DNA of 16,183 nt from an uncultured Collinsella sp. (GCA_900550355.1 URRT01000026.1:1-16183); one strand, 5' to 3'. Counted from the first letter of the stretch, positions 1 through 6,305 are shown. The notes: generated by a model from the letters alone, not told the origin. Program-made: numbers and translations.

Positions 1-703
1 CCATCCAGTCGATGACGCGCTGATCCCAGTCGTCGCCGCCCAGGTGGTTGTCGCCCGAGGTGGACAGAACCTCAAACACGCCGTCGGCGAGGTCGAGGAT
101 GGAGACGTCGAAGGTGCCGCCGCCCAGGTCGAAGACCAGAATGCGCTGGTCGGTGCCCTGCTTGTCCAAGCCATAGGCCAGAGCAGCAGCGGTCGGCTCG
201 TTGACGATACGCTTGACGTTGAGGCCGGCGATCTTACCGGCGTCCTTGGTGGCCTGACGCTGGGCGTCGTTGAAGTAGGCCGGGACGGTGATGACGGCGT
301 CGGTGACGGTCTCGCCCAGATACTTCTCGGCGTCGGCCTTCATCTTTGCGAGCGTCATGGCGCTCACCTGCTCAGCGGTGTAATCCTTGCCCTCGATGTC
401 GACGACGGCACGGCCACCCTGACCCTCCTTGACCTCGTACGGCACGGTCTTAATCTCGGAGGTGCACTCGGAGTACTTGCGGCCCATGAAGCGCTTGATG
501 GAGAACACGGTGTTCTTGGGGTTGGTGACAGCCTGGTTCTTAGCGGCCTTACCCACGACGCGGTCGCCGTCGGCACGGAAGCCCACAACGGACGGGGTGG
601 TGCGGTCGCCCTCGGCGTTCACGATAATGGTCGGAGAACCGCCCTCGAGAACGGCCATTGCGGAGTTAGTAGTACCGAGGTCGATACCAAGAATCTTGCC
701 CAT
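1..703 (-). CDS. dnaK: Chaperone protein DnaK (Hsp70), 5' part only
   Basis: Hsp70 chaperone: ATP-driven binding and release of unfolded polypeptides in the cytosol, working with DnaJ and GrpE. Only about 234 codons are present, because the gene runs off the left edge of the window; this is most of the nucleotide-binding domain. Visible signatures are GIDLGTTNS at residues 6-14 (phosphate loop 1), the conserved NEPTAAALAYGLDK stretch, DLGGGTFDVSILDL (phosphate loop 2) and LGGDDWD near the window edge. The ATG at 703-701 is preceded by a purine-rich GAGAGAGGGA ribosome binding site and gives the canonical MGKILGIDLG start. A perfect hairpin lies in the leader just upstream (732-760). I see no CIRCE (GCACTC-N9-GAGTGC) or HAIR (CTTGAGT-N7-ACTCAAG) site of standard form. 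Identification is secure; grpE and dnaJ would be expected beyond the left edge. Confidence 0.97.
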   Translation of the reverse strand, partial: MGKILGIDLGTTNSAMAVLEGGSPTIIVNAEGDRTTPSVVGFRADGDRVVGKAAKNQAVTNPKNTVFSIKRFMGRKYSECTSEIKTVPYEVKEGQGGRAVVDIEGKDYTAEQVSAMTLAKMKADAEKYLGETVTDAVITVPAYFNDAQRQATKDAGKIAGLNVKRIVNEPTAAALAYGLDKQGTDQRILVFDLGGGTFDVSILDLADGVFEVLSTSGDNHLGGDDWDQRVIDWM

Positions 704-731
704 TAGAAATTCCCTCTCTCTTGTGCGTTTG

Positions 732-760
732 CACCGACTCGGCGGTCTGCCGAGTCGGTG
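732..760 (-). promoter_or_regulatory. Perfect 12-bp hairpin in the dnaK leader
   Basis: CACCGACTCGGC (732-743) and GCCGAGTCGGTG (749-760) form a perfect 12-bp inverted repeat with a 5-nt spacer, 28 bp upstream of the dnaK start codon. No T-run follows it on either strand, so it is a poor terminator candidate. It could be a repressor operator, a stability element or a temperature-sensitive leader structure. The GACTC/GAGTC core recalls CIRCE, but the spacing is 11 rather than 9 and the flanks differ. The structure is certain; its role is inference. Confidence 0.6.
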
Positions 761-966
761 TTTCGGCTTGTCTTTCAGGATGTAGTGTATCCCCTTATGG
801 GCCGGAATATACAAAATCTAAGTCAATTCATATAAGATTTCTTATTGCTGAGAGTTTAGGTTCTTAAATGCGCAGGTAGATGCGTTGTTGGAGTTCTCGG
901 CACATCTATTGAGATCTATGTAGAGATGGCTGAGGTTTGGGTCCGAGGGTGCCTAGGGCTGCCTTG

Positions 967-1138
967 CGGAAAGCTCGTCCCGGTTTGAGCGTGGATTCCG
1001 GGTCGCAGTTTCCGTCTGAAGGCCCAACCGGAAACCGTATCCCGTTTTGAGAGCGGATACCGGGTCGCAGTTTCCGCTAGCGGGCCCAACCGGAAACTGC
1101 GACCCGTTTTTCGGCCAAATAACGGGATGCCCTTTCCG
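967..1138. repeat. 62-bp tandem repeat with internal inverted repeats
   Basis: CGGAAA recurs at 967, 1029 and 1091, exactly 62 bp apart. The first two units match at about 49 of 62 positions; both contain CCGGGTCGCAGTTTCCG and end in GGCCCAAC. The third unit diverges after about 20 bp and ends with TTTCCG at 1133-1138. Within the array, CGGGTCGCAGTTTCCG (1061-1076) and CGGAAACTGCGACCCG (1091-1106) form a perfect 16-bp inverted repeat around a 14-nt loop, followed by TTTTT on the plus strand. That would fold strongly and could terminate plus-strand transcription. There are no unique spacers, so this is not CRISPR. Confidence 0.75.
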
Positions 1139-1187
1139 CAGGCGCGCTCAATAGCTCAATATTTCAAGTCACCTTTAGCTAACATTT

Positions 1188-1220
1188 GCGCAGCTCAACG
1201 GCCCCACCTGCGCGTTTTTT
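1188..1220 (+). terminator. Possible weak intrinsic terminator
   Basis: GCGCAG (1188-1193) pairs with CTGCGC (1208-1213), followed by G and six T residues (1215-1220). No gene on this strand ends just upstream, so it may be chance, or it may insulate the ferredoxin promoter from readthrough. The stem is only 6 bp. Confidence 0.35.
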
Positions 1221-1272
1221 AGTAAACCTTGGCATACTCGGCGAACGGTATGAAGATGCCGGTCAGAGGGTA

Positions 1273-1300
1273 TTGCAAACGGTCGCTCCCGTGGTATGTT
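1273..1300 (+). promoter_or_regulatory. Sigma-70-type promoter of the ferredoxin gene
   Basis: TTGCAA (1273-1278) as -35, a 16-bp spacer, and TATGTT (1295-1300) as -10 with an extended -10 TGG directly before it. Transcription would start near 1307, leaving a leader of about 55 nt before the ATG at 1362. Confidence 0.5.
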
Positions 1301-1361
1301 TTTGCCCGAATCAAACCGGCGCGCATCGCCTGTAGCGTCGGTCAACAGAGAGGAAACTACC

Positions 1362-1547
1362 ATGGCTCATCCCGTAATTGATGCCGACGAGTGCATCGCT
1401 TGTGGCGTTTGCGTCGACTCCTGCCCCGCTGGCGTTCTGGAGCTCCAGGACGTCGCTACCGTCGCTGACGAGGACTCCTGCGTCGCCTGTGGCGCTTGCC
1501 AGGACGCTTGCCCCGCTGGCGCGATCACCGAGATCGTTGAGGAGTAA
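1362..1547 (+). CDS. 2[4Fe-4S] ferredoxin
   Basis: A 61-residue clostridial-type ferredoxin, a small soluble one-electron carrier for anaerobic oxidoreductases such as pyruvate:ferredoxin oxidoreductase or hydrogenases. Two cysteine clusters of the form CxxCxxCxxxCP are complete: C11, C14, C17, C21 and C40, C43, C46, C50. They match the usual two-cluster fold, in which the last Cys of each motif ligates the opposite cluster. The protein is acidic and has no signal peptide. The ATG at 1362 is chosen over an upstream in-frame start because AGAGAGGAA lies just before it and the MAHPVID start is typical. It is monocistronic, between its own promoter (1273-1300) and a strong terminator (1587-1624). 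The physiological partner cannot be told from context. Confidence 0.95.
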   Translation: MAHPVIDADECIACGVCVDSCPAGVLELQDVATVADEDSCVACGACQDACPAGAITEIVEE

Positions 1548-1586
1548 CAACTCCCCACTTGCACACTCAAAAGTACACCGTGCACA

Positions 1587-1624
1587 AAAAGGAGGCCTCC
1601 GCATCGCCGCGGAGGCCTCCTTTT
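1587..1624 (+). terminator. Strong intrinsic terminator of the ferredoxin gene
   Basis: AAAAGGAGGCCTCCGC (1587-1602) and GCGGAGGCCTCCTTTT (1609-1624) form a 16-bp perfect stem with a 6-nt loop ATCGCC. The A-run and T-run allow it to act in both directions. Confidence 0.9.
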
Positions 1625-1639
1625 GCATTCGTTACTAGG

Positions 1640-1674
1640 ACCACCAAATTGGGGACAGGTTTCAAATTGGTGGT
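1640..1674 (+). repeat. GGGACAGGTTT hairpin element, left copy bounding the cassette
   Basis: ACCACCAA (1640-1647) pairs with TTGGTGGT (1667-1674), with the core GGGGACAGGTTT in the loop. The first 30 bases match the reverse complement of 4867-4896 at 29 of 30 positions. The same stem-plus-core layout recurs twice at 13168-13246. It resembles a REP-type dispersed palindrome; the family name is inference. Confidence 0.75.
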
Positions 1675-1893
1675 TTTGTCCCGCCACGAGTTCGCCCAAA
1701 ATGGGAATGTGGACAAAATCACCCGTATTAACAACTAAATCTGCAGTAGCCGAGACAAACCAACGACAGCCGAAGAAGTCAGACTGAACAGACGCTGGCA
1801 AAAATGTTCTGCATCTTTTTACTCTAATAGGAAGCGGCTATTTAAAGCTAGACGTAGCGATAGAAAAGCATTTCGCTTACAGCACCGAGCGCC

Positions 1894-2121
1894 CTATTCA
1901 AAATCAAACAGCTTTGCAACGGGGACTCTGTAGAGAAGTGCCAACGCGTAGAGGGTCTGAAGCCGAGGAGTTCGCTTTCCTTGCTCGATATATCCAATCG
2001 AAACCCGGTCCATGCCGAGCGCTTCTCCGACAGCCTCTTGGGACAACCCTTGGCTCTTTCGAAGAAGTTGCAGATGGTGGCCCAGCTGCTTGTTGAAGTT
2101 TTGAAAACCCTCTGTCTGCAT
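1894..2121 (-). CDS. Small XRE-family helix-turn-helix regulator
   Basis: A 75-residue protein that is essentially one Cro/C1-type helix-turn-helix domain (residues about 13-70). LGHHLQLLRKSQGLSQEAVG opens the fold, the recognition helix falls near MDRVSIGYIEQGKRTP, and the ALALLYRVPVAKLF ending is typical of XRE repressors. There is no effector domain, so it probably acts as a simple dimeric DNA-binding repressor. It is divergent from the operon beginning at 2229, and the 107-bp gap carries a GTTTGCAAAC palindrome on that operon's -35, so control of the neighbours and of itself is likely. No clear Shine-Dalgarno precedes the ATG at 2121; weak initiation or a leaderless mRNA is possible. Codon use is AT-richer than in the flanking genes. 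The domain call is secure; the target is inferred. Confidence 0.85.
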   Translation of the reverse strand: MQTEGFQNFNKQLGHHLQLLRKSQGLSQEAVGEALGMDRVSIGYIEQGKRTPRLQTLYALALLYRVPVAKLFDFE

Positions 2122-2166
2122 AAATCGACGCTATGACAACAGAATTTGTCGAACAACAAACAGAGA

Positions 2167-2197
2167 GTTTGCAAACAGACTTTTCCCAGCTTAATAT
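2167..2197 (+). promoter_or_regulatory. Promoter of the cassette operon with overlapping palindrome
   Basis: TTGCAA (2169-2174), a 17-bp spacer and TAATAT (2192-2197) make a good sigma-70-type promoter for the gene at 2229. The 10-bp palindrome GTTTGCAAAC (2167-2176) covers the -35 box, and related TTTG words flank it (CAAAC at about 2158 and GCAAAC at about 2199). This is what an operator for the divergent XRE protein would look like. Confidence 0.55.
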
Positions 2198-2228
2198 GCA
2201 AACAAGGCGTTAGCAAAGGAGTGGTTCT

Positions 2229-2633
2229 ATGGATAAGCAAAACCATCGATTTGCCGAAACTAAGATCCAAAAGGCCGCCATGGTGATATGGCAAGCGTCT
2301 CATGAGGGACAGGACCCGATTAGTTACTCGGAGTTCGCCCAGAGGATGGATATGGGAAATCCGCATAGCAGAGAGGTCGCTTTTCTTTTAGATGCCGTCC
2401 AGGAATGGTGCGAAAGCGCAGGCCTGCCAAGCTTGCCCGCTCTGGTAGGAAGAAAGAATGATTCGAACCATATCCCCGGAGAAGGATTCTTCGAATCCTA
2501 TGCAAACCGCTATTTCGAGAACGAAGATTGGCGGCACGAAGTAGTCGATTTCGAGAGAAATAGAATCTCAAAGGCTTCCGCGAAGTATCGAGAAGCGTTT
2601 TCCAATGACAAAAATGAACTCTACGGCATGTAG
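2229..2633 (+). CDS. Uncharacterised 134-aa protein with a PGEGF motif
   Basis: First gene of the cassette operon, with a strong AAAGGAG ribosome binding site just before the ATG. Function not recognised. Residues about 35-90 carry a conserved-looking pattern: a short HTH-like YSEFAQRM segment, an aromatic/acidic helix ending EWCESAGLP, then LPALVGRK and PGEGFF. I recall a similar pattern (LPPLTALVV followed by PGEGF) in uncharacterised bacterial proteins, some near mobile or restriction-type genes; this is memory, not a search result. No signal peptide or membrane segment is seen. The C-terminal 45 residues are charged and helical. It is followed after 28 bp by a membrane zinc-ribbon gene and is probably co-transcribed with it. 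AT-rich codon use (AGA, AAA, ATA) contrasts with the flanking chromosome and suggests transfer. Confidence 0.75.
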   Translation: MDKQNHRFAETKIQKAAMVIWQASHEGQDPISYSEFAQRMDMGNPHSREVAFLLDAVQEWCESAGLPSLPALVGRKNDSNHIPGEGFFESYANRYFENEDWRHEVVDFERNRISKASAKYREAFSNDKNELYGM

Positions 2634-2661
2634 AAGTTTTAGATAAGAAACGGGGGCAGAA

Positions 2662-3579
2662 ATGTACTGCTGGAAATGTGGTCACAAGAATTCTGAAATA
2701 GCAGTGTATTGCGAAAAATGCGGAGCGTCTCTTTGCGACCCTGAAGGTTCATATAAAGAAACAGAAGCGGATGTACAGGCCAATGAAAGCAAAAGGGCAG
2801 CCATAAATCGAACAAAACCGAGTGAAGACAGCGACGGTCCTTCTTATCAGGCGAACAGCGATGAAACAGCGAGCAGCGTTCAAATGGCGCACGAGGCAGT
2901 CGATAGTGCTAAAACCGCCTTTTCAAACCTCGGCAATCAAATGCAACGATCCGCATTTAACACGAAGCAGCAGAAAATAGGCCTTTCTTTTTCCTTTGGG
3001 TTTAACCAGAAAATGATGGTGCTAGCTACCTTAATTGCCATCGTCGCATCATTTCTCGGTTTTTCTTCCAAAGAACTGACCTCCACATCCTATTTGGGCG
3101 GCAGCTATGTTGCCATGGGCTATTGGTGGTTTCAGCCTATTTGGATTATTGCAACCGTCTTGGGCTGCTATGGCCTTCCTTTGATTGGCGTCGCAACAGG
3201 CGGCATTTCTTTAGTTGTTATATTGAACAGCCTTATCAGAGATGCAGGATTTGGTTTCAGCGTTGGTGTCGGTGCGGTATTGCTTGTAGTGGGAACGACC
3301 ATGATGGTTGTATTTCATCTTCGCGCGGTATTGGGACGCAACGGGAAAGACCTCTTTTCTAATTCTGAATTGAAAAATATAAAGCAAGCTGCCAAGCAGG
3401 TGGTCGGAAGTATGTCCAATACCTACCAAGATACTGCGCAGAAGCAAGGCGACGGCAGTCCGATAACGAGTAACGAAACGGCAGGCAACGAAGCTGGAAA
3501 GAAATGGTGTTCCAATTGTGGCGCCATGCAGGATGAGTCTGCAAAATTCTGTGGCAAATGTGGCCATCGTTTTGAATAG
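2662..3579 (+). CDS. Membrane protein with N- and C-terminal zinc ribbons
   Basis: A 305-residue protein. An N-terminal zinc ribbon has CxxC pairs C3/C6 and C17/C20, ending CEKCGASL. A hydrophilic, probably disordered linker (about 25-105) leads to four likely membrane segments at about 118-134, 150-170, 172-192 and 198-220. A soluble tail ends in a second zinc ribbon with C283/C286 and C297/C300 (FCGKCGHRF). Both ribbons are predicted to lie on the same, cytoplasmic, side given an even number of membrane spans. The start ATG follows GGGGGCAG. Gene order places it between the PGEGF protein and a second zinc-ribbon membrane protein whose first 24 residues share its layout, so the two are likely partners or paralogues. 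Function is unknown; a sensing or scaffold role is only a guess. Codon use is AT-rich like its neighbours. Confidence 0.8.
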   Translation: MYCWKCGHKNSEIAVYCEKCGASLCDPEGSYKETEADVQANESKRAAINRTKPSEDSDGPSYQANSDETASSVQMAHEAVDSAKTAFSNLGNQMQRSAFNTKQQKIGLSFSFGFNQKMMVLATLIAIVASFLGFSSKELTSTSYLGGSYVAMGYWWFQPIWIIATVLGCYGLPLIGVATGGISLVVILNSLIRDAGFGFSVGVGAVLLVVGTTMMVVFHLRAVLGRNGKDLFSNSELKNIKQAAKQVVGSMSNTYQDTAQKQGDGSPITSNETAGNEAGKKWCSNCGAMQDESAKFCGKCGHRFE

Positions 3580-3612
3580 AAGGTCTCTGTAAATCAAACC
3601 GAGGAGACTCAT

Positions 3613-4758
3613 ATGTACTGCACAGAATGCGGCACGAAAAACGAAGACGGAATGCAATTCTGCGTTCAATGCGGGGCACCACTGGATTCAGCCCAGGTTG
3701 ATTTATCTAGTCAACCTCTTGAGCCAACTCAGTCTGCGCTTGGCAATCGGCTGTGCAATGTCTCTACAACCAGGCGGAGCAGACAATCCAAAAAGCGTAC
3801 GCGAATCATTGTGGCAGCGATGATTGCGGCGTTAGTCGCATGCGGAGGTGCCAGCTATTACTTTGGCGTGTACATGCCGCAATCGAAACAGACGACAAAG
3901 AAGCAGAAGACCTCTGCAGCTGAATACTCGAAGCATTCTGTTCTTATCAGTGTTTCCGGAGATGGATGGAATACATCGGAAGGAGCTTCCAAGCTACCGA
4001 TCCGCGTGAAAGGAACCGATGTCAACGGAAGCAAAATCGACAAAACGGCATTTGTCGATTCCGATGGAAAAGGTCTTGAACTCATTCCGGGAACATATGG
4101 GCTCGTAATAGAGGGTACTCCGATTGGAGCGGACGGCTCGCTCTGGAACATTTCCGATTCGAGCGTAAAATTTAAAGTGAAGCGTGCTCTCAAAGATGGC
4201 GAAAAGGCTGATTTCCGCGAGATGGCAAAGCTAACATTGGGTGACAAGATCGATCCAGCCGATGTTACCGACGAGCAAATCAATGCGGCAGAAAAGTTAG
4301 CCGAGCGGGGAGGTTGCGATTCGAAGAGCTCAGCGAAAGCTCTGGCTGCAGCCGCAAGGGGAGCTCGTGATGCAGCAGTTTCCGCCAAACAAGCCGAGGA
4401 TGCTTCTGCCGCTCAAAAGCGCGCCGAGCAAGAGGCTGAAAATGCAAAGAAAGCCGTCGAGCAGAATGAGTCATCGACGTCTTCTCTATCAGAAATAAGC
4501 CCATTTTGGGGCGCATTCGTCATGGCCAGTAAGGACTATACAACATCGGAGAAAAAGGCAGATGATCTTAGAAACAGCGGGTTCCCAGGCGCAATTGTCG
4601 TGTGCACAACAGACTGGACAAACCTTAACAAGGAGACGTGGTATTCGGTTTCCGCTGGCAGGTTTTCAAGTCGAACTGAGGCGGAACAAGCGGTTTCTGC
4701 CTTAAAAAATCAAGGCATGTCGGATGCCTACGTCCGATATTCTGGAGACCACCAGTAG
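3613..4758 (+). CDS. Zinc ribbon-TM-coiled coil-SPOR-like envelope protein
   Basis: A 381-residue protein in four parts. (1) A zinc ribbon at residues 3-20 (C3, C6, C17, C20; FCVQCGAPL). (2) A basic stretch and a single membrane segment at about 64-88, giving a cytoplasmic ribbon and an outside C-terminus by the positive-inside rule. (3) An exported region with a beta-rich part (about 105-195) and an Ala/Glu-rich coiled coil (about 240-288). (4) A C-terminal SPOR-like domain (about 298-378), seen in WGAFVMASKDYTTSEKKADD and the WYSVSAGRFSSRTEAEQAV repeat-like half. SPOR domains of other proteins bind glycan strands stripped of stem peptides in peptidoglycan, so a cell-wall contact is plausible. 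The start follows a clear GAGGAG site. It is last in the operon, with a terminator at 4823-4858. Architecture is confident; function is not. Confidence 0.8.
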   Translation: MYCTECGTKNEDGMQFCVQCGAPLDSAQVDLSSQPLEPTQSALGNRLCNVSTTRRSRQSKKRTRIIVAAMIAALVACGGASYYFGVYMPQSKQTTKKQKTSAAEYSKHSVLISVSGDGWNTSEGASKLPIRVKGTDVNGSKIDKTAFVDSDGKGLELIPGTYGLVIEGTPIGADGSLWNISDSSVKFKVKRALKDGEKADFREMAKLTLGDKIDPADVTDEQINAAEKLAERGGCDSKSSAKALAAAARGARDAAVSAKQAEDASAAQKRAEQEAENAKKAVEQNESSTSSLSEISPFWGAFVMASKDYTTSEKKADDLRNSGFPGAIVVCTTDWTNLNKETWYSVSAGRFSSRTEAEQAVSALKNQGMSDAYVRYSGDHQ

Positions 4759-4822
4759 CCCCACATCTTAAACACGTTTTTACTTGCGGATTTAGCATTT
4801 CATATTTCATATCTCATAAATC

Positions 4823-4858
4823 GAGGGCCATCGCATCGGCGCGATAGCCCTCTTTTTT
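4823..4858 (+). terminator. Intrinsic terminator of the cassette operon
   Basis: GAGGGCCATCGC (4823-4834) pairs with GCGATAGCCCTC (4841-4852) except for one C-A mismatch; six T residues follow (4853-4858). It ends the 2229-4758 operon. Confidence 0.85.
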
Positions 4859-4866
4859 GCAATCCT

Positions 4867-4896
4867 CAATTTGAAACCTGTCCCCAAATTGGTGGT
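4867..4896 (-). repeat. GGGACAGGTTT element, right copy bounding the cassette
   Basis: Read on the minus strand it begins ACCACCAATTTGGGGACAGG and continues TTTCAAATTG, a 29/30 match to 1640-1669 in inverted orientation. It directly abuts the niaR stop codon (4899-4897), so the insertion boundary, if it is one, lies exactly at the end of that gene. A short CAATTTG/CAAATTG stem surrounds the core. Confidence 0.75.
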
Positions 4897-5442
4897 CTAG
4901 CCGAGGTTGTCCTCGTAGGGCATGAGGTCTGCTAGGTAGCCTTTCTCCTTGAGCATCGCCTCGATCTCGTCGAGGGTCTGTTCGTCCTCCGCCGCGATGC
5001 GATGGAAGTGATAGCCGCTCGTCACCGTTAGCAGCGGGAAACTCTTGCCGCTCTCGATATCGTGCAGGTAGCGCTCAACATCGCGACGATTGCGGATGTC
5101 CAGGTCGGCCGTGATCTTACCGTACACGCGGTGATTGACGATCACGTTGAGCACGGCGCCTCCGGCGTCGACGATACTCGTAAGCTCATCGCCTGCCTGC
5201 TCCACGCCGTGGCGAACCTTGACCAAGCGCGTGGGCACAGCGGGGCTGCTGGGGGCCTCCTGCAGCACGTAGCCGCGGTTGGTCGCCACGATATCGTGCC
5301 CATCGGCGCGCAGCAGGGCAATGTCTTGCACGACAATCTGGCGGCTCACACCCACCTCACGAGCAAGTGCGCTGCCGGAGACGGGGCCCTTGGCTCGCTC
5401 GAGCACGCCCATGATGGCACGGCGACGCTCGCGGGCGTCCAT
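4897..5442 (-). CDS. niaR: NAD biosynthesis transcriptional repressor NiaR
   Basis: A 181-residue regulator with an N-terminal winged-helix HTH (about 5-60; SGSALAREVGVSRQIVVQDI) and a C-terminal 3H ligand-binding domain (about 73-175). The His residues that name the 3H domain are visible: H78 (VRHGVEQAGDEL), H104 (VNHRVYG) and H145/H147 (SGYHFHRI), with E86 as a probable further metal ligand. In Firmicutes and Thermotoga, NiaR uses nicotinic acid as corepressor to shut down NAD synthesis or niacin uptake. It is last in the nadA-nadB-nadC-niaR operon; its ATG shares one base with the nadC stop (TAATG), indicating translational coupling. The likely target is the 8806-8849 palindrome on its own operon promoter. 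Length and motifs are complete. Confidence 0.92.
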   Translation of the reverse strand: MDARERRRAIMGVLERAKGPVSGSALAREVGVSRQIVVQDIALLRADGHDIVATNRGYVLQEAPSSPAVPTRLVKVRHGVEQAGDELTSIVDAGGAVLNVIVNHRVYGKITADLDIRNRRDVERYLHDIESGKSFPLLTVTSGYHFHRIAAEDEQTLDEIEAMLKEKGYLADLMPYEDNLG

Positions 5443-6302
5443 TATTTACCGTCCAGCAGACGCAGGTGCTTAAGCGAGAGGTCGAGAATCGGCGCAGAGT
5501 GCGTCAATGCCCCCGAGCTAATAAAGTCAACGCCCAGGTCGGCGAGTGCGCGGATATTGCTGGCATCCACATTGCCCGAGCACTCGGTCTTGGCGCGACC
5601 GGCGATAAGCTCTATGGCGGCGGCCATGTCGTCATGGGTCATGTTGTCGAACATGATAATGTCGGCACCGGCCTCCACGGCCTCGCGCACCATGTCTAGG
5701 TTCTCGCACTCAATCTCGACCGTCGCGGTAAACGACGCATGGGCGCGCGCCATCTCGATCGCGCGCGTCACGCCACCGGCGGCATCGATGTGGTTGTCCT
5801 TGAGCATGACGGCCGTCGACAGGTTGTAGCGGTGGTTGCTGCCGCCGCCGATCTCGACCGCCGCCTTCTCAAACACGCGCATACCCGGCGTGGTCTTGCG
5901 CGTGTCGACGAGCACGGTCTTGGTGCCCTCGAGCGCCGCGGCCATGCCGTGCGTGTAGGTAGCGATGCCGCTCATGCGCTGCAGGTAGTTGAGCGCCACG
6001 CGCTCGCCCGAAAGCAGCACGCGCGCGTCGCCGCGTACCTGGCCCACGTGGTCGCCGGCGTGCACCTCATCGCCATCGACGACATCAAACAGCACCGAGC
6101 TCTGCGGATCCAGCAGCTCAAAGGTGCGGGCAAACACATCCAAGCCGGCGATGATGCCATCGGCCTTGGCGATAAGCTCCACCGTGGCGGGACGCGCCGT
6201 GGGGCACACGCTCGCCGTACTCACGTCCTCAAAGGTAATGTCCTCGCGCAGGGCCTGTAGAATCAGATCATCGACGACGAGTTTCATAGTAATGGGATTC
6301 AT
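5442..6302 (-). CDS. nadC: Nicotinate-nucleotide pyrophosphorylase (carboxylating)
   Basis: Quinolinate phosphoribosyltransferase, 286 residues: converts quinolinate and PRPP to nicotinate mononucleotide, CO2 and pyrophosphate, the third step of de novo NAD synthesis in the cytosol. Family motifs appear in order: LNYLQRMSGIAT, DTRKTTPGMR (PRPP and quinolinate binding), GGGSNHRYNLS, MLKDNH, EIECEN, MFDN, and the C-terminal ISSGALTHSAP that closes the barrel. Length is normal. The start at 6302 lies 3 bp after the nadB stop, with GGAGGAG at the end of nadB serving as its ribosome binding site. An internal ATG five codons on is a less likely start. Co-transcribed with nadB upstream and overlapping niaR downstream by one base. 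Confidence 0.97.
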   Translation of the reverse strand: MNPITMKLVVDDLILQALREDITFEDVSTASVCPTARPATVELIAKADGIIAGLDVFARTFELLDPQSSVLFDVVDGDEVHAGDHVGQVRGDARVLLSGERVALNYLQRMSGIATYTHGMAAALEGTKTVLVDTRKTTPGMRVFEKAAVEIGGGSNHRYNLSTAVMLKDNHIDAAGGVTRAIEMARAHASFTATVEIECENLDMVREAVEAGADIIMFDNMTHDDMAAAIELIAGRAKTECSGNVDASNIRALADLGVDFISSGALTHSAPILDLSLKHLRLLDGK

Positions 6303-6305
6303 GGT

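Larger units (their letters stand above)
704..1361. other. Intergenic region between dnaK and the ferredoxin gene
   Basis: No convincing gene is seen in these 658 bases. From left to right it holds the dnaK leader hairpin (732-760), an AT-rich stretch at about 780-860 that probably carries the dnaK promoter, a 62-bp tandem repeat (967-1138), a weak terminator-like hairpin (1188-1220) and the ferredoxin promoter (1273-1300). I could not settle a single best -35/-10 pair for dnaK: TTGACT and TATATT both occur on the minus strand but are too close together to pair. Confidence 0.6.
1548..1893. other. Intergenic region at the left edge of the AT-rich cassette
   Basis: These 346 bases contain the ferredoxin terminator (1587-1624), a GGGGACAGGTTT hairpin element (1640-1674), and a second inverted pair, TTTTGTCC (1674-1681) with GGACAAAA (1711-1718). 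Base composition turns AT-richer from about 1720. I see no tRNA, integrase remnant or convincing ORF between 1720 and 1893. Confidence 0.6.

Noticed and set aside
44..706. Long plus-strand open frames opposite dnaK
   Set aside because: They are antisense shadows of GC-rich dnaK codons; the minus strand encodes unmistakable Hsp70 motifs.
967..1138. CRISPR array
   Set aside because: The units are contiguous 62-bp tandem copies with drift and no unique spacers, and there are no cas genes.
1640..4896. Classical insertion sequence or composite transposon
   Set aside because: No transposase or integrase is encoded inside, and no target duplication is evident outside the inverted elements.
5062..5829. 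Plus-strand open frames opposite niaR and nadC
   Set aside because: Antisense shadows; both minus-strand genes carry complete family motifs.
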